Part shown: in pieces, positions 10,014 through 21,178 of the stretch
Position numbering within the stretch: position 1 is the first letter of the stretch
Layout of the letters: every line of letters starts with the position of its first letter
NCBI RefSeq assembly: GCF_000764305.2
Contig: NW_025945795.1
Span: forward strand, 124,001 to 188,000
DNA length: 64,000 nucleotides
Direction of reading: 5' to 3'
DNA from: Hyalella azteca
Lineage: Eukaryota; Arthropoda; Malacostraca; Amphipoda; Hyalellidae
Position numbers and translations under genes: made by a program
The notes under the pieces: generated by a model
Database searches by the model: none
What the model was told of the DNA's origin: nothing
The model's input: only the letters and a program-made list of their open reading frames with translations

Positions 10014-11940
10014 TACCTACCAGCCGACAAACATTAGTGCAAGCACCAGCAACGAGACGCACCAGCAGAGCGGCTAATAAATCCACTAGTGTTTGTTTTG
10101 GAGACACGTTGGTGTCTTTTCTGGACGGCGCGATCCATCATTGAGGATCGCAGGACACAACCGCGTGGCTCTCCAATAATAAACCTGCACATCTGAGCAG
10201 ATCCATCATCCAACCGTCAGTGAATGGGCGTCGTCATGGCGGCCGTTATTGGCCTGTTTGTTCGGGCCAATCAGTATGATGAAGGTTAATTTGTATCATA
10301 TAGGATTTATTCAGTGACAATAATAATATAGAATATTTGTAAAGATGAGTATCAGAGATAAGTTAAAGATAAATGAGGTAGAATTTTAGAATTATGAGGT
10401 AGAATTATTAAACGAGGTAGAAATAGAATTTTAATATAGATGAATATCAGAAAGAATTTATATATGGAGATGAGTATCATATAGGAAAAACAAATGAATT
10501 ATGGGTGGCCATTTAATGGATAAAGGAAATTCTAAATTAATCTGCCTTCAATTATTGGAGACCAGGATGAATTCCCTGCTAGTTATGACTGAAGTTAAGC
10601 CAGACTTATAGAGGATTTATTGTTGAATGCCTTTCCGGAGTTTTTTTTGTTACTTAGTTATTCATTGTTGTGAAGTTGCAATTTTTGCTGCATACATAAA
10701 CTGCATGCATTGAATGAATATAAAATAATACATTTGCTGCCCTGAAAAACGAGTTGAACATATTTGGAAAATTATTGGCAGGTGTCTTTCATAATATTTC
10801 ATTTTCATTTGTATTGCTTTTTTATAAAACCTCAAGTATTGCTTTTTTGTATTGCTTTTTTGTATTGCTTTTTTATAAAACCTTAAATTTTCCTTCAATT
10901 CGAGGAAGCATTGTATTTCCATGTGGATCAAGTTGAAGAAAATACACGGTAGTAGCTATGCTTTGGTGTTGCTCTTCAGCACCAAAGTTTTGGTGTTTTC
11001 CAGCAAAAATTTTCCAGCAAGTTATCGTACTCAATCGCCAATGTGTAAATTAGGTATTTCTGCAAATTTAATACTTCATTCCAGTTATTGTATCCCCCGC
11101 TTCGCAATTCTACCTTTCCAAGACTAAAATATCCCCAGTCCTGTTCTAACGCACAATTCCAGACCTTCTTCCAGGCAGGTTTGACGACTATGAAGGAAGA
11201 TAAGTGCCCTCGCGCTCCACACATGACCGACTAAAATCTTTCTGAGGGTAACTCGAGAAGTTCCTGCGAGGGGAGAGAGGGAAATTCAAACGTGGCTGGA
11301 ATAAAGCGCTACTCCTCGAAACTCGAACAAAAGAAAAGCTAAAACGTCAGCAAAGGACAAATTGACGACGATAAAAGAAGCTTGTCGCGCCATCAGAAGC
11401 TTTTTACTCAAGTTTATTTGTTGGCCTGTGAGCAGAATTTCATTTATAGAAATGTATTTCTGGCTCCAATGCCTTAAGTGAAAGCTATAATAAGTTTGAT
11501 TGATGTTGCCGATTAATTGAATGCTTATTATATTCGTATACATATGCCTACTGAACAAATTGGTATCATTTGCGAAATGCAGGTGCATTAAAATGTTAAT
11601 TCTTCATTCATAATGATATTTTATTTTATATAAAACCTCGAATATTTGTATTTGCGTAAATTTTTTTTTAATTTACTCATGTATGTATCGAACATTCATG
11701 GTTCATACGCATACCAGATAAAAATAAACACATTCGCAATTGTTTCGTGGTAATAAAGTTCATGAAAACGTTCAACGTACGTTTCTTGCAGAATGTATTC
11801 AAACAAAGCTATTCCGTTTGAATTAATATAAGTTACGTAAACAAGCCCGTGTGTACGGAGCGCCATGAAAACGTTGTCTTAACAGTTCCTTTGCTAAACG
11901 GTCGCGGCAGTTGCCGAATCGGCGAGCGCGCTGAAGGGTA
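10014..11940. other. Non-coding DNA with two simple-sequence patches
   Basis: A balanced patch at 10014-10270 contains GTCATGGCGGCCG, a motif also seen in a CpG-rich block at 17.5 kb. At 10370-10500 GAGGTAGAATT and GA(T/G)GAGTATCA words recur loosely. At 10807-10885 a 'tattgctttttt(g/a)ta' unit is repeated about five times. No gene is recognised. Confidence 0.45.
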
Positions 11941-11949
11941 TAATAAAGT

Positions 11950-12174
11950 TTGTATATGAAGGATGGGGCGGAGATGGGTCACGTGGGAACTCAGGTGCGA
12001 GAGACAGGGTCGTATTCACCGATGGAAAGGGTGGATAAGGAAGCTAATCTTCACCCAGATTACCGCCGAACTCTCATTGAAATTGGATATCAAAGGAGGG
12101 TGGGTGATGAACCCTCCGAGATATTCTATAGCAAAGCCTATGTAATCCAGCGAGAAGTCCTTGAAAGGGTTTGA
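11950..12174 (+). CDS. Possible small ORF, unknown product
   Basis: From ATG at 11956 an open frame of 72 codons runs to TGA at 12172-12174. The peptide is charged, with protein-like content (ERVDKEANLHPDYRRTLIEI), and lacks repeats or membrane segments. A TATAAT-like sequence lies about 20 bp upstream, too near for a typical animal TATA box. A second frame over the same bases is also open for 60 codons, which weakens the case. No family was recognised. Confidence 0.18.
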   Translation: MYMKDGAEMGHVGTQVRETGSYSPMERVDKEANLHPDYRRTLIEIGYQRRVGDEPSEIFYSKAYVIQREVLERV

Positions 12175-12179
12175 GGATT

Positions 12180-13097
12180 ATTCAATGAACGATGAGTCTG
12201 TCGTTCTGTTAGAATTTAATTCACCGGAACAAAGAAATTTTTTTATACATTTATGTTCCCTTATTTATAACTTAAACCGTATTACAATTCAACCGTTTAT
12301 TGTAGCCATGTCTAAGCACCAGCCTATCATTGACCAGTGATAAGACCGGGATTTTTTACAGGCATGTTCCGACCGCAGCAACGTCTTCTTTAATAAATTT
12401 TGTCACATTCCAGCGATAACTATAGAGTCATAATTTCTTTCAACTTCTACAAGAGATATATCCTGCAGCGAATTTCTTTTCAACATCATTTACCGTAATT
12501 TCAATCCGCAAATTCACTATTTCAGCTGCGTTAGTCTTTCCTCCAAGCTGCATATGGAAACCTACTCGCTTCTGTAAACAGTTTATGCAAACAACTCTTC
12601 ATTCCCTATTCCTTTCAGGACACAAAAATACATAAACACCTTTATTTTTTGCCCAAATTTCCTTGGACTGTCGCAGCCCATATGTCTATGTTAGCAAACG
12701 TCTCCGTTTCCTATCCAAGACGAGAATTTTTCCATAAATAAACAAGCAGAGGTTTGGGGGAACGCCAACAAACTTAGAATCTGACCTTTTAATTTCCCAT
12801 AAATCAGGGAGGAATTTAATATTATACTAGCGCAAGATGAATGCAAATTTCAGTGATGTTTAATTTCAATAAAAATCTGGGTTCAAATGAAAGAATGGCA
12901 ATTATTAATCATGAACGAACGTACAAACAATTCTTGAAAGAGTAAAATACCAAACATTAATTAATGAAATGAACAAATGTCAGGTATAGCTTGTGCAAAA
13001 ATTTGTGTTCCCTTACATTTTGTGTACTTTTTCTCAGAACCATCAAAATACAGAGACTGTGACTCAATTTTTAACCAATATTCCATACTATAAAGAA
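12180..13097. other. Non-coding DNA, no recognised feature
   Basis: A+T-rich sequence with pyrimidine-rich runs at 12430-12720. I see no gene, RNA or repeat family. Confidence 0.5.
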
Positions 13098-13454
13098 TTA
13101 TTGCAACAATATGTGCCACAATTCAAGACTGCGAGGAACAAAACACTCAAAACCAGTCATCTCTTCTAATCCGCAGCAAACATTGCACGTTCGGTAGCAT
13201 CCCTGTGTTTGCGGAAGCATTTTGCCAATATTCCGCTTGTTTGCCGGTTGTATTGGAAGCTTCTTCTTCAAACACCCACAGTCCCGACAAACGCGATGTT
13301 CACCGGCAAGTCCGTAGCTTGCCACTACTGAATAATCGGGCTCCACCAGCATCGCGAGTGTCGGCCAAGACACTCTGAGTGTTCGGCGATATACAAATTT
13401 GCAAAATTTTAAAAAGAGTTCGACATACTGGCTTCTTATTGTGAGAAAGTGCAT
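13098..13454 (-). CDS. Possible cysteine-rich ORF, unknown product
   Basis: A 118-codon frame runs from ATG 13452-13454 to TGA 13098-13100. The C-terminal half is cysteine-rich, with CRDCGC and then CYRTCNVCCG about 30 residues later, spacing that could suit a small disulfide or zinc-binding fold. The N-terminal 30 residues are moderately hydrophobic but do not form a clean signal peptide. No plus-strand frame competes over most of it, though a second minus frame is open at 13300-13497. No family was recognised, and the cysteines could be accidental. Confidence 0.25.
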   Translation of the reverse strand: MHFLTIRSQYVELFLKFCKFVYRRTLRVSWPTLAMLVEPDYSVVASYGLAGEHRVCRDCGCLKKKLPIQPANKRNIGKMLPQTQGCYRTCNVCCGLEEMTGFECFVPRSLELWHILLQ

Positions 13455-13991
13455 GGACTCTGCTCCTGTTGTTTGATTTTTTTGCTTGTAGTTTCATATA
13501 TGCTACTCATAAATCTGTCAGTGTTATGATACTGACCCGAATCTTTTTTTGCGTTTCTTGCTGTATTTCCCTCTTTCTGTGCACAGTATATCGTATTTAC
13601 TCTGTTTCGTTCTTTGCTGCGTTTGCGTGTTATTGGCCCCTACAATTACTGTAGCAGTTTCTCAGTTGAATTTAATTAATTCACATTTCAATTGTGTTAC
13701 TAATATGTTTCATAACATGTACCAGTTTTTTCGAGTTTCCTGCGTTTTTAGTGTTTCTTTTTATTTCGTGTTTAAGGCAGCGTTTAGCTCTCATGAATGT
13801 CGTACTCGACCACATGTCAGAAGACGCCTCGCTCGTCAACCGCTGCACTAAACTTGCCTCTCTTCCTCAAGTATGCAAAGCTTTAGGAGTCACAGTTCCG
13901 AGTCCCAGGTCCAGGCTAGAGGGAAATTTCTTTTCCGTTTCGGTGAAGGACGTGAGTTTTTTACGTAAAGGGAAGCCCATTTGAGCAGGCG
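13455..13991. other. T-rich non-coding DNA
   Basis: Pyrimidine-rich on the plus strand (many TTTC and TTTG words), which by itself lengthens plus-strand open frames (13469-13654, 13549-13851, 13694-13984). These overlap in different frames and carry no conserved motif. Confidence 0.5.
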
Positions 13992-14717
13992 ATGCGCGCG
14001 CGCAAGGGCTCCCCGAGGACGCGTTTCCTTCCTGACTGCAATTCCCGGCACATCTTGGTCTACATGACCTCAACTTACACCGGAACCTTCCACATCCCTC
14101 TTCCACCCGGCGGCTTCCTGAACATTTCTACCCGGAGCCTTCCACCTCCTCTTCCAACACCTCTTGTATCCGGAGCCTTCCAAAACCTCGTCTACCCGGA
14201 ATCTTTTAACTCCACTTCCAACCAGATCCTTCAAACTCTTCCACATGGCACCATCTTCCCATCTTATTCCACCCGGAATCTGTTCAAGCATCTGCTCAAG
14301 GAGCATTCCACCTCATCTTTCGCACGGTATGTTCCTCGAGTAGCCTTCAACCTCCCACTCAGTCGATGTAATTTTCGTCGCCTTCCATCAAGAATCTACC
14401 TACTCATCTTCCATCAAGATCATCAAGTTCGTAAATCACCACTTCTTCCACGTGGCGTTATCAAATTCCTATGTACAAGGCTTCTATCACCAATTGCCTT
14501 CCATCTCCTCTTTAATCGGACGTTTTCGCTGATCTCTTTCATTTTTCTATCCAAAGTTTTCACAGCCTCTTCCCTCATTTCTGTCATCGAAATTTGTATT
14601 CTATCTTCTTTTTCCCTCGTATATCTTTACCCTCGCCCTCAGCTGGACCTAACCCCCGAGGGCGCTTTAGCGATGGAAATAGAGTGCTTGACATTTGTCC
14701 AGTCCAGGGCTGAATAA
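13992..14717 (+). other. Pyrimidine-rich tract holding a 241-codon open frame
   Basis: This is the longest ATG-initiated frame in the window, but 14080-14420 is a degenerate repeat of CCGGA(A/G)CCTTCCA(C/A) words with a loose period near 30 bp, and C+T richness continues to about 14660. Stop codons need A or G, so a strand dominated by C and T stays open by composition alone. The translation is proline/serine/leucine-rich with no domain. I regard this as a low-complexity tract rather than a gene, with about 10-15 percent chance of being coding. Confidence 0.6.
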
Positions 14718-14720
14718 TTC

Positions 14721-16945
14721 AGCTCCTGGTTTCCTACACTTTGTAGGCCGTGGCTTTCAAGTCCAGTTCCATTGAACGCTTCTTCGTTTCAATTAAAGTA
14801 TCCGCAATTCAGATATAAAAAGAGTAGTTATGCTATGAAAATATCATGATTAATAATATTGATAAGATTATATATACATATATATCAATATATTATTTTT
14901 ATAATACCAGAGCATATTATATCAATATCGATCATTATTGTATTATTGTTATAATCAAAAATGCCAACAGTTTTGAACTTTGGTCTTAAGCTTCATGCCA
15001 CGTGTCGATCTTTGTGTTTAACAAAAATATACTAATATTAAAGGCAGTGAAATTATTCAGCAGCAAATATTTGGAACCTAGAATTCAGAAGCCAGGGCCG
15101 GTCTAACTCTCGGTTCTTAGAACAGCGCCATGCAGATCGTCTCAATTGACATCATTTGCACTAACGAGTGACAAACACCGTCGCTGGTGTTTGTTGTTTG
15201 ACTGCGAGAAACGACGTGTCGACCTCTTCAAAGGAGCAGAAACGGTCATGAGTGGTGAGTTTACATCGCCGTGTTTGAAGAATATTCTCACTGCCTAAAG
15301 GGTTTCACTTATATTTTCACCGCTTTATTTTCAGAATTGAATGGAAAATTGTCAGGATTTTTTTTCAAACAATTTTTATATTTTTATTTTAAAAGAAAAA
15401 TTTCCAGTACATTTTTAATTGTCGAAAGAAATTTGGTTACGACCGAAAGTTTGGATTAATAATATATATCATATCTGTTTGCGAAATTAAAGTTTATTAA
15501 ATATTGAATCTACTGTTTATTACCTAGAACTTCTGTACCCTGAAGAAATCGTAGAAACTTTGTTTTGCTAGAGTGCCTGCAATCGCCAAAGTATTAAAAT
15601 TTAAGTAAATGCGAAAGAAGTATTAAGAAGTACATCATCATTTAAAATACTAATGAAAGAATGCTTTAAATTATTCTAAATTAAAATCCCAATCATGGTG
15701 GATCGAAATTTAGATTCTCAGACACAAAGCCTGTCTCCACAGCTTCGCATATTGGAAGTGATTTTGAACAAATTTAAACGTTTATGCACCTCACCACGTT
15801 CAAGTTCCAACTTTCAATGCTAACATTGTGAGTTTTATTTGGGTAATTTCACCGTAAGTTGCAGAAACTGCACTCGACAAGCGTGTCTCTACCACACAAG
15901 CTGCTCAGAGAAAGTGTAAGCTCGTGTCTAGGCAAGGCTTAGATATCTTCACAACGACATCGTTTTCAGATCCATTCGGGACCATCTTGTTCACACAGCC
16001 GGCTGAATTCCCACGCGTTGCAATGCCCACATTGAGCAGATTTCCCCGGAGCTCTTTGGATGAATCTCAAGGCAACTTGATTTTTCGTTAGAGGAATGAG
16101 TGATTGAATGAATTATATGATATAAAATCTAACAACTACCGAGCAAGTTTAGATAAGGTATTATCTGAAAGATAATTTACTTTAAATTTAATGTTTATCA
16201 ATCTTTTTATGCAAGAATATTATAACCTTTCGTGAATATAATAAATATCCAGGAATATAATAACTATAAGTTCATGAATAAGATGGCCGTACAATCCGGC
16301 GCTAAAAAAGTCTGTAAACTTCAAGCCGTAATCCGAAAATTCGTACACTTCTGCAATTCCAGCGATCGATGGAAAGGCTTTTATGAAGGCAATAATTTTA
16401 AACGGTCCATTATGCGCGCAGAAATGGACCGGCGTTCACAAGTTAGCGGCTCAAAGCGCAGTTCCGATTAGCGTTTGGTTTCGGAAGTCCATTAGAGTTG
16501 GGATCGCTGGCTGCCGCACCCGCGATATTGCTTTTTTGATGGTCACAATAACGGAGATTTTAAGACCACTTGTATTATTATGTTCGTAATTTAGGCGAGG
16601 TTGATGTGACCATGAATGTGTTCTCCTCAATTGAGTTATTTTACCGCGGAGTATGAGTGGCAACTCTCGAAGTACAACTCTTCGATGTATTATTTGCTGA
16701 TAATAATTAATTATCGGAGGAAACTGTAAGCAATACAGATAAATAATCAAGTAAATAAATTGTCAATCAACTGAAGCGCAAATGCCTAAAATGCCAAAAC
16801 ACCAGTCATCAAACAACAGCTTGAGATAAATTCATTGAATACAGATATTACAAAGAAAACAACTCGGGTTTATATAAATGAACAGGTTTTATCGATCCAG
16901 CGCGTTGGCAATTGCGTTGAAAATCATGGTGAACTCGAAGCTTGA
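14721..16945. other. Non-coding DNA, no recognised gene
   Basis: Contains an AT-rich simple tract at 14860-14960 (TATATA and ATATCAATAT) and a 9-bp hairpin with 6-nt loop at 15171-15194 (ACAAACACC / GGTGTTTGT). Short frames at 16232-16750 overlap on opposite strands and are not called. Confidence 0.45.
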
Positions 16946-17147
16946 ATGTCGGACACAAAAGCTTGCAGCCTCTCATTCAGAACTGGTCTGTAGGTCCTCA
17001 AGTTATAGCAGCATATATAAAAATCCTAACGTACCATTCAGCAAGCAATCATAACAAAATGACATATATGTGCCGGCTAATATAGTATATGGACGTTAAA
17101 TAAACCTCACAATTGCATCATTTCTAGTTAATGTTGCAACGAACCAA
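16946..17147 (+). mobile_element. Possible LTR relic of a Ty3/gypsy-like retrotransposon
   Basis: The segment starts with TGTCGGACAC and ends ACGAACCA just before a tRNA-like primer binding site. In the right order for an LTR it holds a TATA box (TATATAAAA, 17014-17022) and a poly(A) signal (AATAAA, 17099-17104) about 45 bp before the 3' end. The left boundary is a guess based on the TG...CA rule. No second LTR and no gag or pol frame follow, so if real it is a truncated relic. Confidence 0.4.
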
Positions 17148-17160
17148 TGGCGCAGTCAGG
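17148..17160 (+). other. Possible primer binding site, tRNA-Ser type
   Basis: TGGCGCAGTCAGG matches the complement of the 3' end of insect tRNA-Ser plus CCA (TGGCGCAGTCGGT) at 11 of 13 positions, including the first ten. Several insect gypsy-group elements use this primer. It sits directly after the candidate LTR end. A chance 10-base match somewhere in 64 kb is not negligible, so the support comes mainly from context. Confidence 0.4.
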
Positions 17161-18249
17161 ATAACCCAAGTGAAAGCAATAGGTGCATCGCTATTAGGAC
17201 GAAACCTCACTCAATTTTCTGCACGCGACATTACTGTGATACGCATTGCTGAGTAATGCATCACAGAGATTCGTATATTTAATTATTTATTTAATAAAAT
17301 CGTTGTTTGTTTACAACGTCAAGCATCCATGCACGCTAGACTAACAATATCGTAACATTTGGGATTCATCTGATGTTCAGGTGCGTCCAAAAAGATACGA
17401 ACTATAAATTAAGCTGGAAAAATATGTTCAGAAGCACAATATATGTTGTGGATACCTTCAATGTGGAAAATGTTCAGAGATACTGACAGATACAGAGATG
17501 CTTGGATGTAATTTTTCTTAAATACTCCACCGTCCTGCCACCACGACAATGGCGGCGCGCGCCCGTCACGGACGGTAGATTTTCCCACAATTTTACTCGA
17601 CGCCACGCGCGAGGGAAGCTCGAGGGCAGTTGTGAGTGACGCCCTCGAGGGCGATCTGCTTCAAGTTTTTTTTGCGTATGAAATTTCCTGTTTTTTGATT
17701 AAGACACTATGTGATTTTCGCATTTTTCGATTCCAAATTGACCTGAACCAGAAAATGTCTCTAGTGAATTACATTATCAAGATGATTATCTTAAAACAGC
17801 ATGGTTATTAAAGATGGCTCAGTTATATTTATTTCATACCAACGTTAAATTTTTTATCGAACTCGGCGTTCCCTCACTTGAATTCAAGGGTCGTTCACTC
17901 TCCCCTCGCCGCCACATACCAGCCTGAGTGAAGTGCCTGCAGCAGCACTGTGCAGCTTTGTAACATACGCTCCTTTCATAGCGAAGAATCATCGGCGTAT
18001 CATCGTTGGCCGACCAATAACCGTACAAAGACCACCTATGCGTTGGGTTGGGTATGAACGATACACTCTCGACAATCTTCGTCTCATGATCGTCTCTGCT
18101 GCGGTAAATCGTGAGCGAGTTTGCCTCGGGATTTGCCGTTGATTGCGTGAACTTGCGATAAGTCCACGAGTGACGTGCGAGTGGCAGCGATCGTTTCGAG
18201 TGGCCGAGCAAGTGGCCCAAGTCTAATGATTTTTATCCCTCGTCCATGC
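17161..18249. other. Non-coding DNA with a CpG-rich block
   Basis: The block at about 17525-17665 is G+C- and CpG-rich against A+T-rich flanks and contains CAATGGCGGCGCGCGC (an ATGGCGGC/YY1-Pho-like core) and CCCTCGAGGGC palindromes. It could be a promoter region, but no gene is identifiable next to it. The minus-strand frame at 17834-18220 is listed separately. Confidence 0.4.
17834..18220 (-). CDS. Possible exon or remnant, unknown product
   Basis: A 129-codon open frame ending at TAA 17834-17836 begins with a TTG codon, not ATG. It contains one internal Met well inside and would have to be an internal or terminal exon. The sequence is balanced and protein-like, for example PTHRWSLYGYWSANDD and a CCCRHF stretch. 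No domain was recognised. A shorter plus-strand frame overlaps at 17933-18142. Composition is more G+C-rich than the flanks. Chance remains likely. Confidence 0.2.
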   Translation of the reverse strand: MGHLLGHSKRSLPLARHSWTYRKFTQSTANPEANSLTIYRSRDDHETKIVESVSFIPNPTHRWSLYGYWSANDDTPMILRYERSVCYKAAQCCCRHFTQAGMWRRGESERPLNSSEGTPSSIKNLTLV

Positions 18250-18960
18250 AGGCCAGATATATTGGCAACATATAGAAATACTCTTTATATAGAAATATAC
18301 GCTGCTGAATTAAATCCGCTACACAGGAATCTCGTCATAAAAAATGCCGCCACGCAGAAACTAGTTTAATAGAATTATTGTTCGCTGCACTGAAAACTTC
18401 GCTGCCGGCAAATATTCTCAATAATTTCATAAATATTCATAACACAGAAATATTTCTTACGCAGGAATATCCAGTACGCGAACATAGGAATATCTGCTAC
18501 GCAGGAATTTGCGCTAGGCAGGAATATCCACTACACAGACAAATCTGGATGTCTGCTGCGCAGAAATATTTGCTACGCAGGAGTATCCTCTACAAAGAAG
18601 CATGAATATCTGCTGAACAGAAATATCCATGACGCAGAAATATTTCCTACGCAGGAATATTCATTACACAAAAATTATAACTCAGTACTCACTGCAGTGA
18701 GTGACAGAGATCGCATTTTCTCGTCGACGAAAACTTGAGGTCACGGACGGACAGACAGACGGACAGACGGACATATGGCGAGCACGATAGCGCACTTTTT
18801 CCATAAATGAGAAAATGCGCTAAAAACATGAATACCCGCTGTACAGAAATATTCACTTGACAGAAATATTGGCTATGCAGGAATATCATTAAACAGAAAC
18901 ACATGAATATCTGTAATGCAGAAATAAATGCTACTCAACAATATTCGCTACGCGCAGACA
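18250..18960 (+). repeat. Degenerate minisatellite, about 18-bp unit, interrupted by a HINE
   Basis: The unit is approximately CTACGCAGGAATATC(c/t) alternating with CTACGCAGAAATATTTG; roughly 25-30 units occur, many substituted. The array is split at 18671-18826 by a HINE copy in reverse orientation, and units continue on both sides (up to 18670 and from 18827), showing that the array predates the insertion. Confidence 0.8.
18671..18826 (-). mobile_element. HINE copy B, minus orientation
   Basis: Reading the minus strand: TTTTTAGCGCATTTTCTCAT, a short spacer, GTCY tract of 7 units, TTTTCGTCGACGAGAAAATGCGA, the 16-bp palindrome ACTCACTGCAGTGAGT and a TTATAATTTT end. One base of the 3' subterminal inverted repeat is changed. 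It lies inside the 18-bp minisatellite, which fixes both element ends to within a few bases. Confidence 0.85.
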
Positions 18961-20010
18961 CAGTATTTATAACAACAGGACCATAAGGGAAGGAAGCCAC
19001 AGCGCGTTAAAATCTTTTCAAAAATGTCTAAAATTGTTTCTGTGCCGCATTGTTATTAAAGCACTCCCGATATTAGTGAGTAATCGTAGTGACATGTCAT
19101 AAAAAAATGAGGTCTTGTTGATCCTGCATACGCGTGTAACTTTTTTCGATTCCCTATTTATCTATATATTTCCTAAGTTAAATGGCAACACCATTATTTA
19201 TTCATTGAAATCTTATTCAAGTAATAAATTATCGATAGCTTTATCCTTAACTCTCTCAACTCAAAACAACTTGTTTTGATTTTCCAGTCATGCTTCATTT
19301 TTCCAATATTTCCAGCCTAACATCCAGTCATGCTCGGAAAAATTATATTTTATTCTAATATCAGTCCGCTTCTTCAACAGACTCTCTCAACTCAAAACAA
19401 CTTGTCTCCATATTTCCAGCCTAACATCCAGTCATGCTCTGAAAACTAATATTTTATTCTAATATCCGTCCGCTTGTTCAGCAGGCTGAACACAAGTCAG
19501 CCTTGGGATCGTTAGCGTGACACGGAGCCTACCAGCACCAGCCTGAGTCTTGGCCAATGCTCCTATTTCCTGAGGAGGCTAGCGAGGCTATTTGCATGCG
19601 AATGCCTTGGCCTAAACTTTGCCTGCTTCTCAAGTCTACTATTTAAGTTCAGTATCAAGAACTTTTAAGCTTAAAATGCTAAAACGCCGGTGTTTCTGCG
19701 CCAGACCTGCGCGACGCCTATTCATGCATTCTTTCTGCTCAAAATTACTTTATTAATTACAGGAATTAATTCGCGCTAGAATATAAGGTATATAAAGTAT
19801 CAACGATTCTACAATATTACTTTGAGTTGATATCGTGAATTAATTTGAATATGAGCCTGAATTAAAATTTCAGAGCATTACCATCATATATGCTCGCAAA
19901 GTTGATTAATAAACAATCATTTCTTCAAATATAAAAACTAAACTTGTGATTTATCTTTGCACTCAGAGATATTAGTGAGGTTTTGTCTTAATGATGTTTC
20001 AACTTTTTAC
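18961..20010. other. Non-coding DNA containing a tandem duplication
   Basis: Apart from the duplication listed at 19249-19486 no feature is recognised. The patch at 19490-19640 is more balanced in composition but has no gene. Confidence 0.45.
19249..19486 (+). repeat. Tandem duplication of about 110-130 bp
   Basis: Copy 1 (19249-19379) and copy 2 (19380-19486) share CTCTCTCAACTCAAAACAAC, TTTCCAGCCTAACATCCAG and TATTTTATTCTAATATC in the same order. Copy 1 carries about 25 extra bases (a second 'ttccagtcatgctt' segment). Confidence 0.85.
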
Positions 20011-20096
20011 TCCTGCGCGTGTCACTGTGACCAAATTTGACAACCTTGGGCGTATCAGCGCTACATACAAAAGTGTGTCACTATTTAGACAATAAG
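20011..20096 (-). mobile_element. Diverged relic of the CCAAATAG-type MITE
   Basis: The minus strand reads ATTGTCTAAATAGTGACACAC, then GCGCTGATACGCCC, then TTTGGTCACAGTGAC. This follows the order of the left half and centre of the element at 53470-53600 and, more closely, the left half at 5427-5475. The far end is not clearly preserved. Confidence 0.55.
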
Positions 20097-20300
20097 CGAT
20101 AGATCCATCGCCACGTAATGCTGGCTTACGTCATGTTCATCTCACGAGTCATCGAAGATTCACATGGAGAACAATAGCGATGTATCGTAGGATTGCAGAG
20201 CATAAAGTCCCATCGGGACTCTCAAGACGGACTAACAAGTGACCCTTTGTTTCTCATGTACGAGGCATGTGCACGTGTACATGCTAATGCATCATGCTTA

Positions 20301-20457
20301 TTTTTAGCATATTTTCTCATTTATGCAAAAAAGGCGCTATTGTGCTCGTCATGTCCGTCTGTCCGTCCGTCTGTCCGTGATTTCACATTTTCGCAGACGA
20401 GAAAATACGCTCTCTAGCTGTCACTCACTGCAGTTAGTACTGAGTTATATTTTTTTT
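20301..20457 (+). mobile_element. HINE copy C
   Basis: Starts TTTTTAGCATATTTTCTCAT (two substitutions in the 5' subterminal repeat), GTCY tract of 6 units, TTTTCGCAGACGAGAAAATACGCT, a diverged palindrome (CTCACTGCAGTTAG) and a GTTATATTTTTTTT end. More diverged than the other copies. Confidence 0.82.
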
Positions 20458-20879
20458 CTACTACGTACTTCTTAGGCCCGTGTAAAGAGTCACTCAGTTT
20501 TTCTTTCATACTTAATAAGTTCATAAAATTATTTTACACAGCCAGTCCACTCACGCTTGTGAGCTTCACGAATATGAAACTCGGTCAAAGTTTATGCTCA
20601 AATGGGATAAAAATGCAGCTACAGCACAGGCATGGGACATGGGCATTAGGAAATGAAGTTCGGACTAAAAATCTTCTCCGGAATAAGGGAGGCCACTGAA
20701 TATTTAACGGCCGGCCAGCGATAATTATAGTGGAATACTCGTGCCAAGAATCTCTTGCACAACGCTACTCAGAAATGCAATTCGGTATATGGTCTACCAT
20801 GACCACACCCATGCAGTAGATGCAATCTTCCGCAACGCAACCTAAGCATCACCATAAAAACATAGTTGACGTTCTGGAC

Positions 20880-21178
20880 GGACACTGGTCGCGTGGAACG
20901 CTGCCACGGGTCGCGTGGAACACTGCCACGGGTCGCGTGGAACGCTGCCACGGGTCGCGTGGAACGCTGCCACGGGGCGCGTGGAACGCTCCCACGGGGC
21001 GCGTGGAACGCTGCCACGAAACGCGTGGAATGCTGCCACAAAAAGGCGTGGAACGCTGCAACGAAACGCGTGGAATGCTGCAACGAAACGCGTGGAATGC
21101 TGCCACAAAAAGGCGTGGAATGCTGCAACGAAACGCGTGGAACGCTGCCACGAAACGCGTGGAACGCTGCCACGTTCC
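20880..21178 (+). repeat. Minisatellite, 22-bp unit, about 14 copies, hairpin-capable
   Basis: The unit CGCGTGGAACGCTGCCACGGGT recurs with variants in which the last bases become GGGG, AAA or AAAAAGG and the core becomes AATGCTGC. CGTGG and CCACG flank a 7-nt spacer in most units and can pair. The plus strand shows two subtypes in blocks (CCACGGG units first, then CGAAA or CAAAAAGG units), suggesting stepwise amplification. Several long frames on both strands (20769-21292) are products of the array. Confidence 0.92.

Noticed and set aside
13992..14717. Longest ATG-initiated frame (241 codons)
   Set aside because: Explained by C+T-rich composition and degenerate CCTTCCA repeats; no domain or codon bias supports coding.
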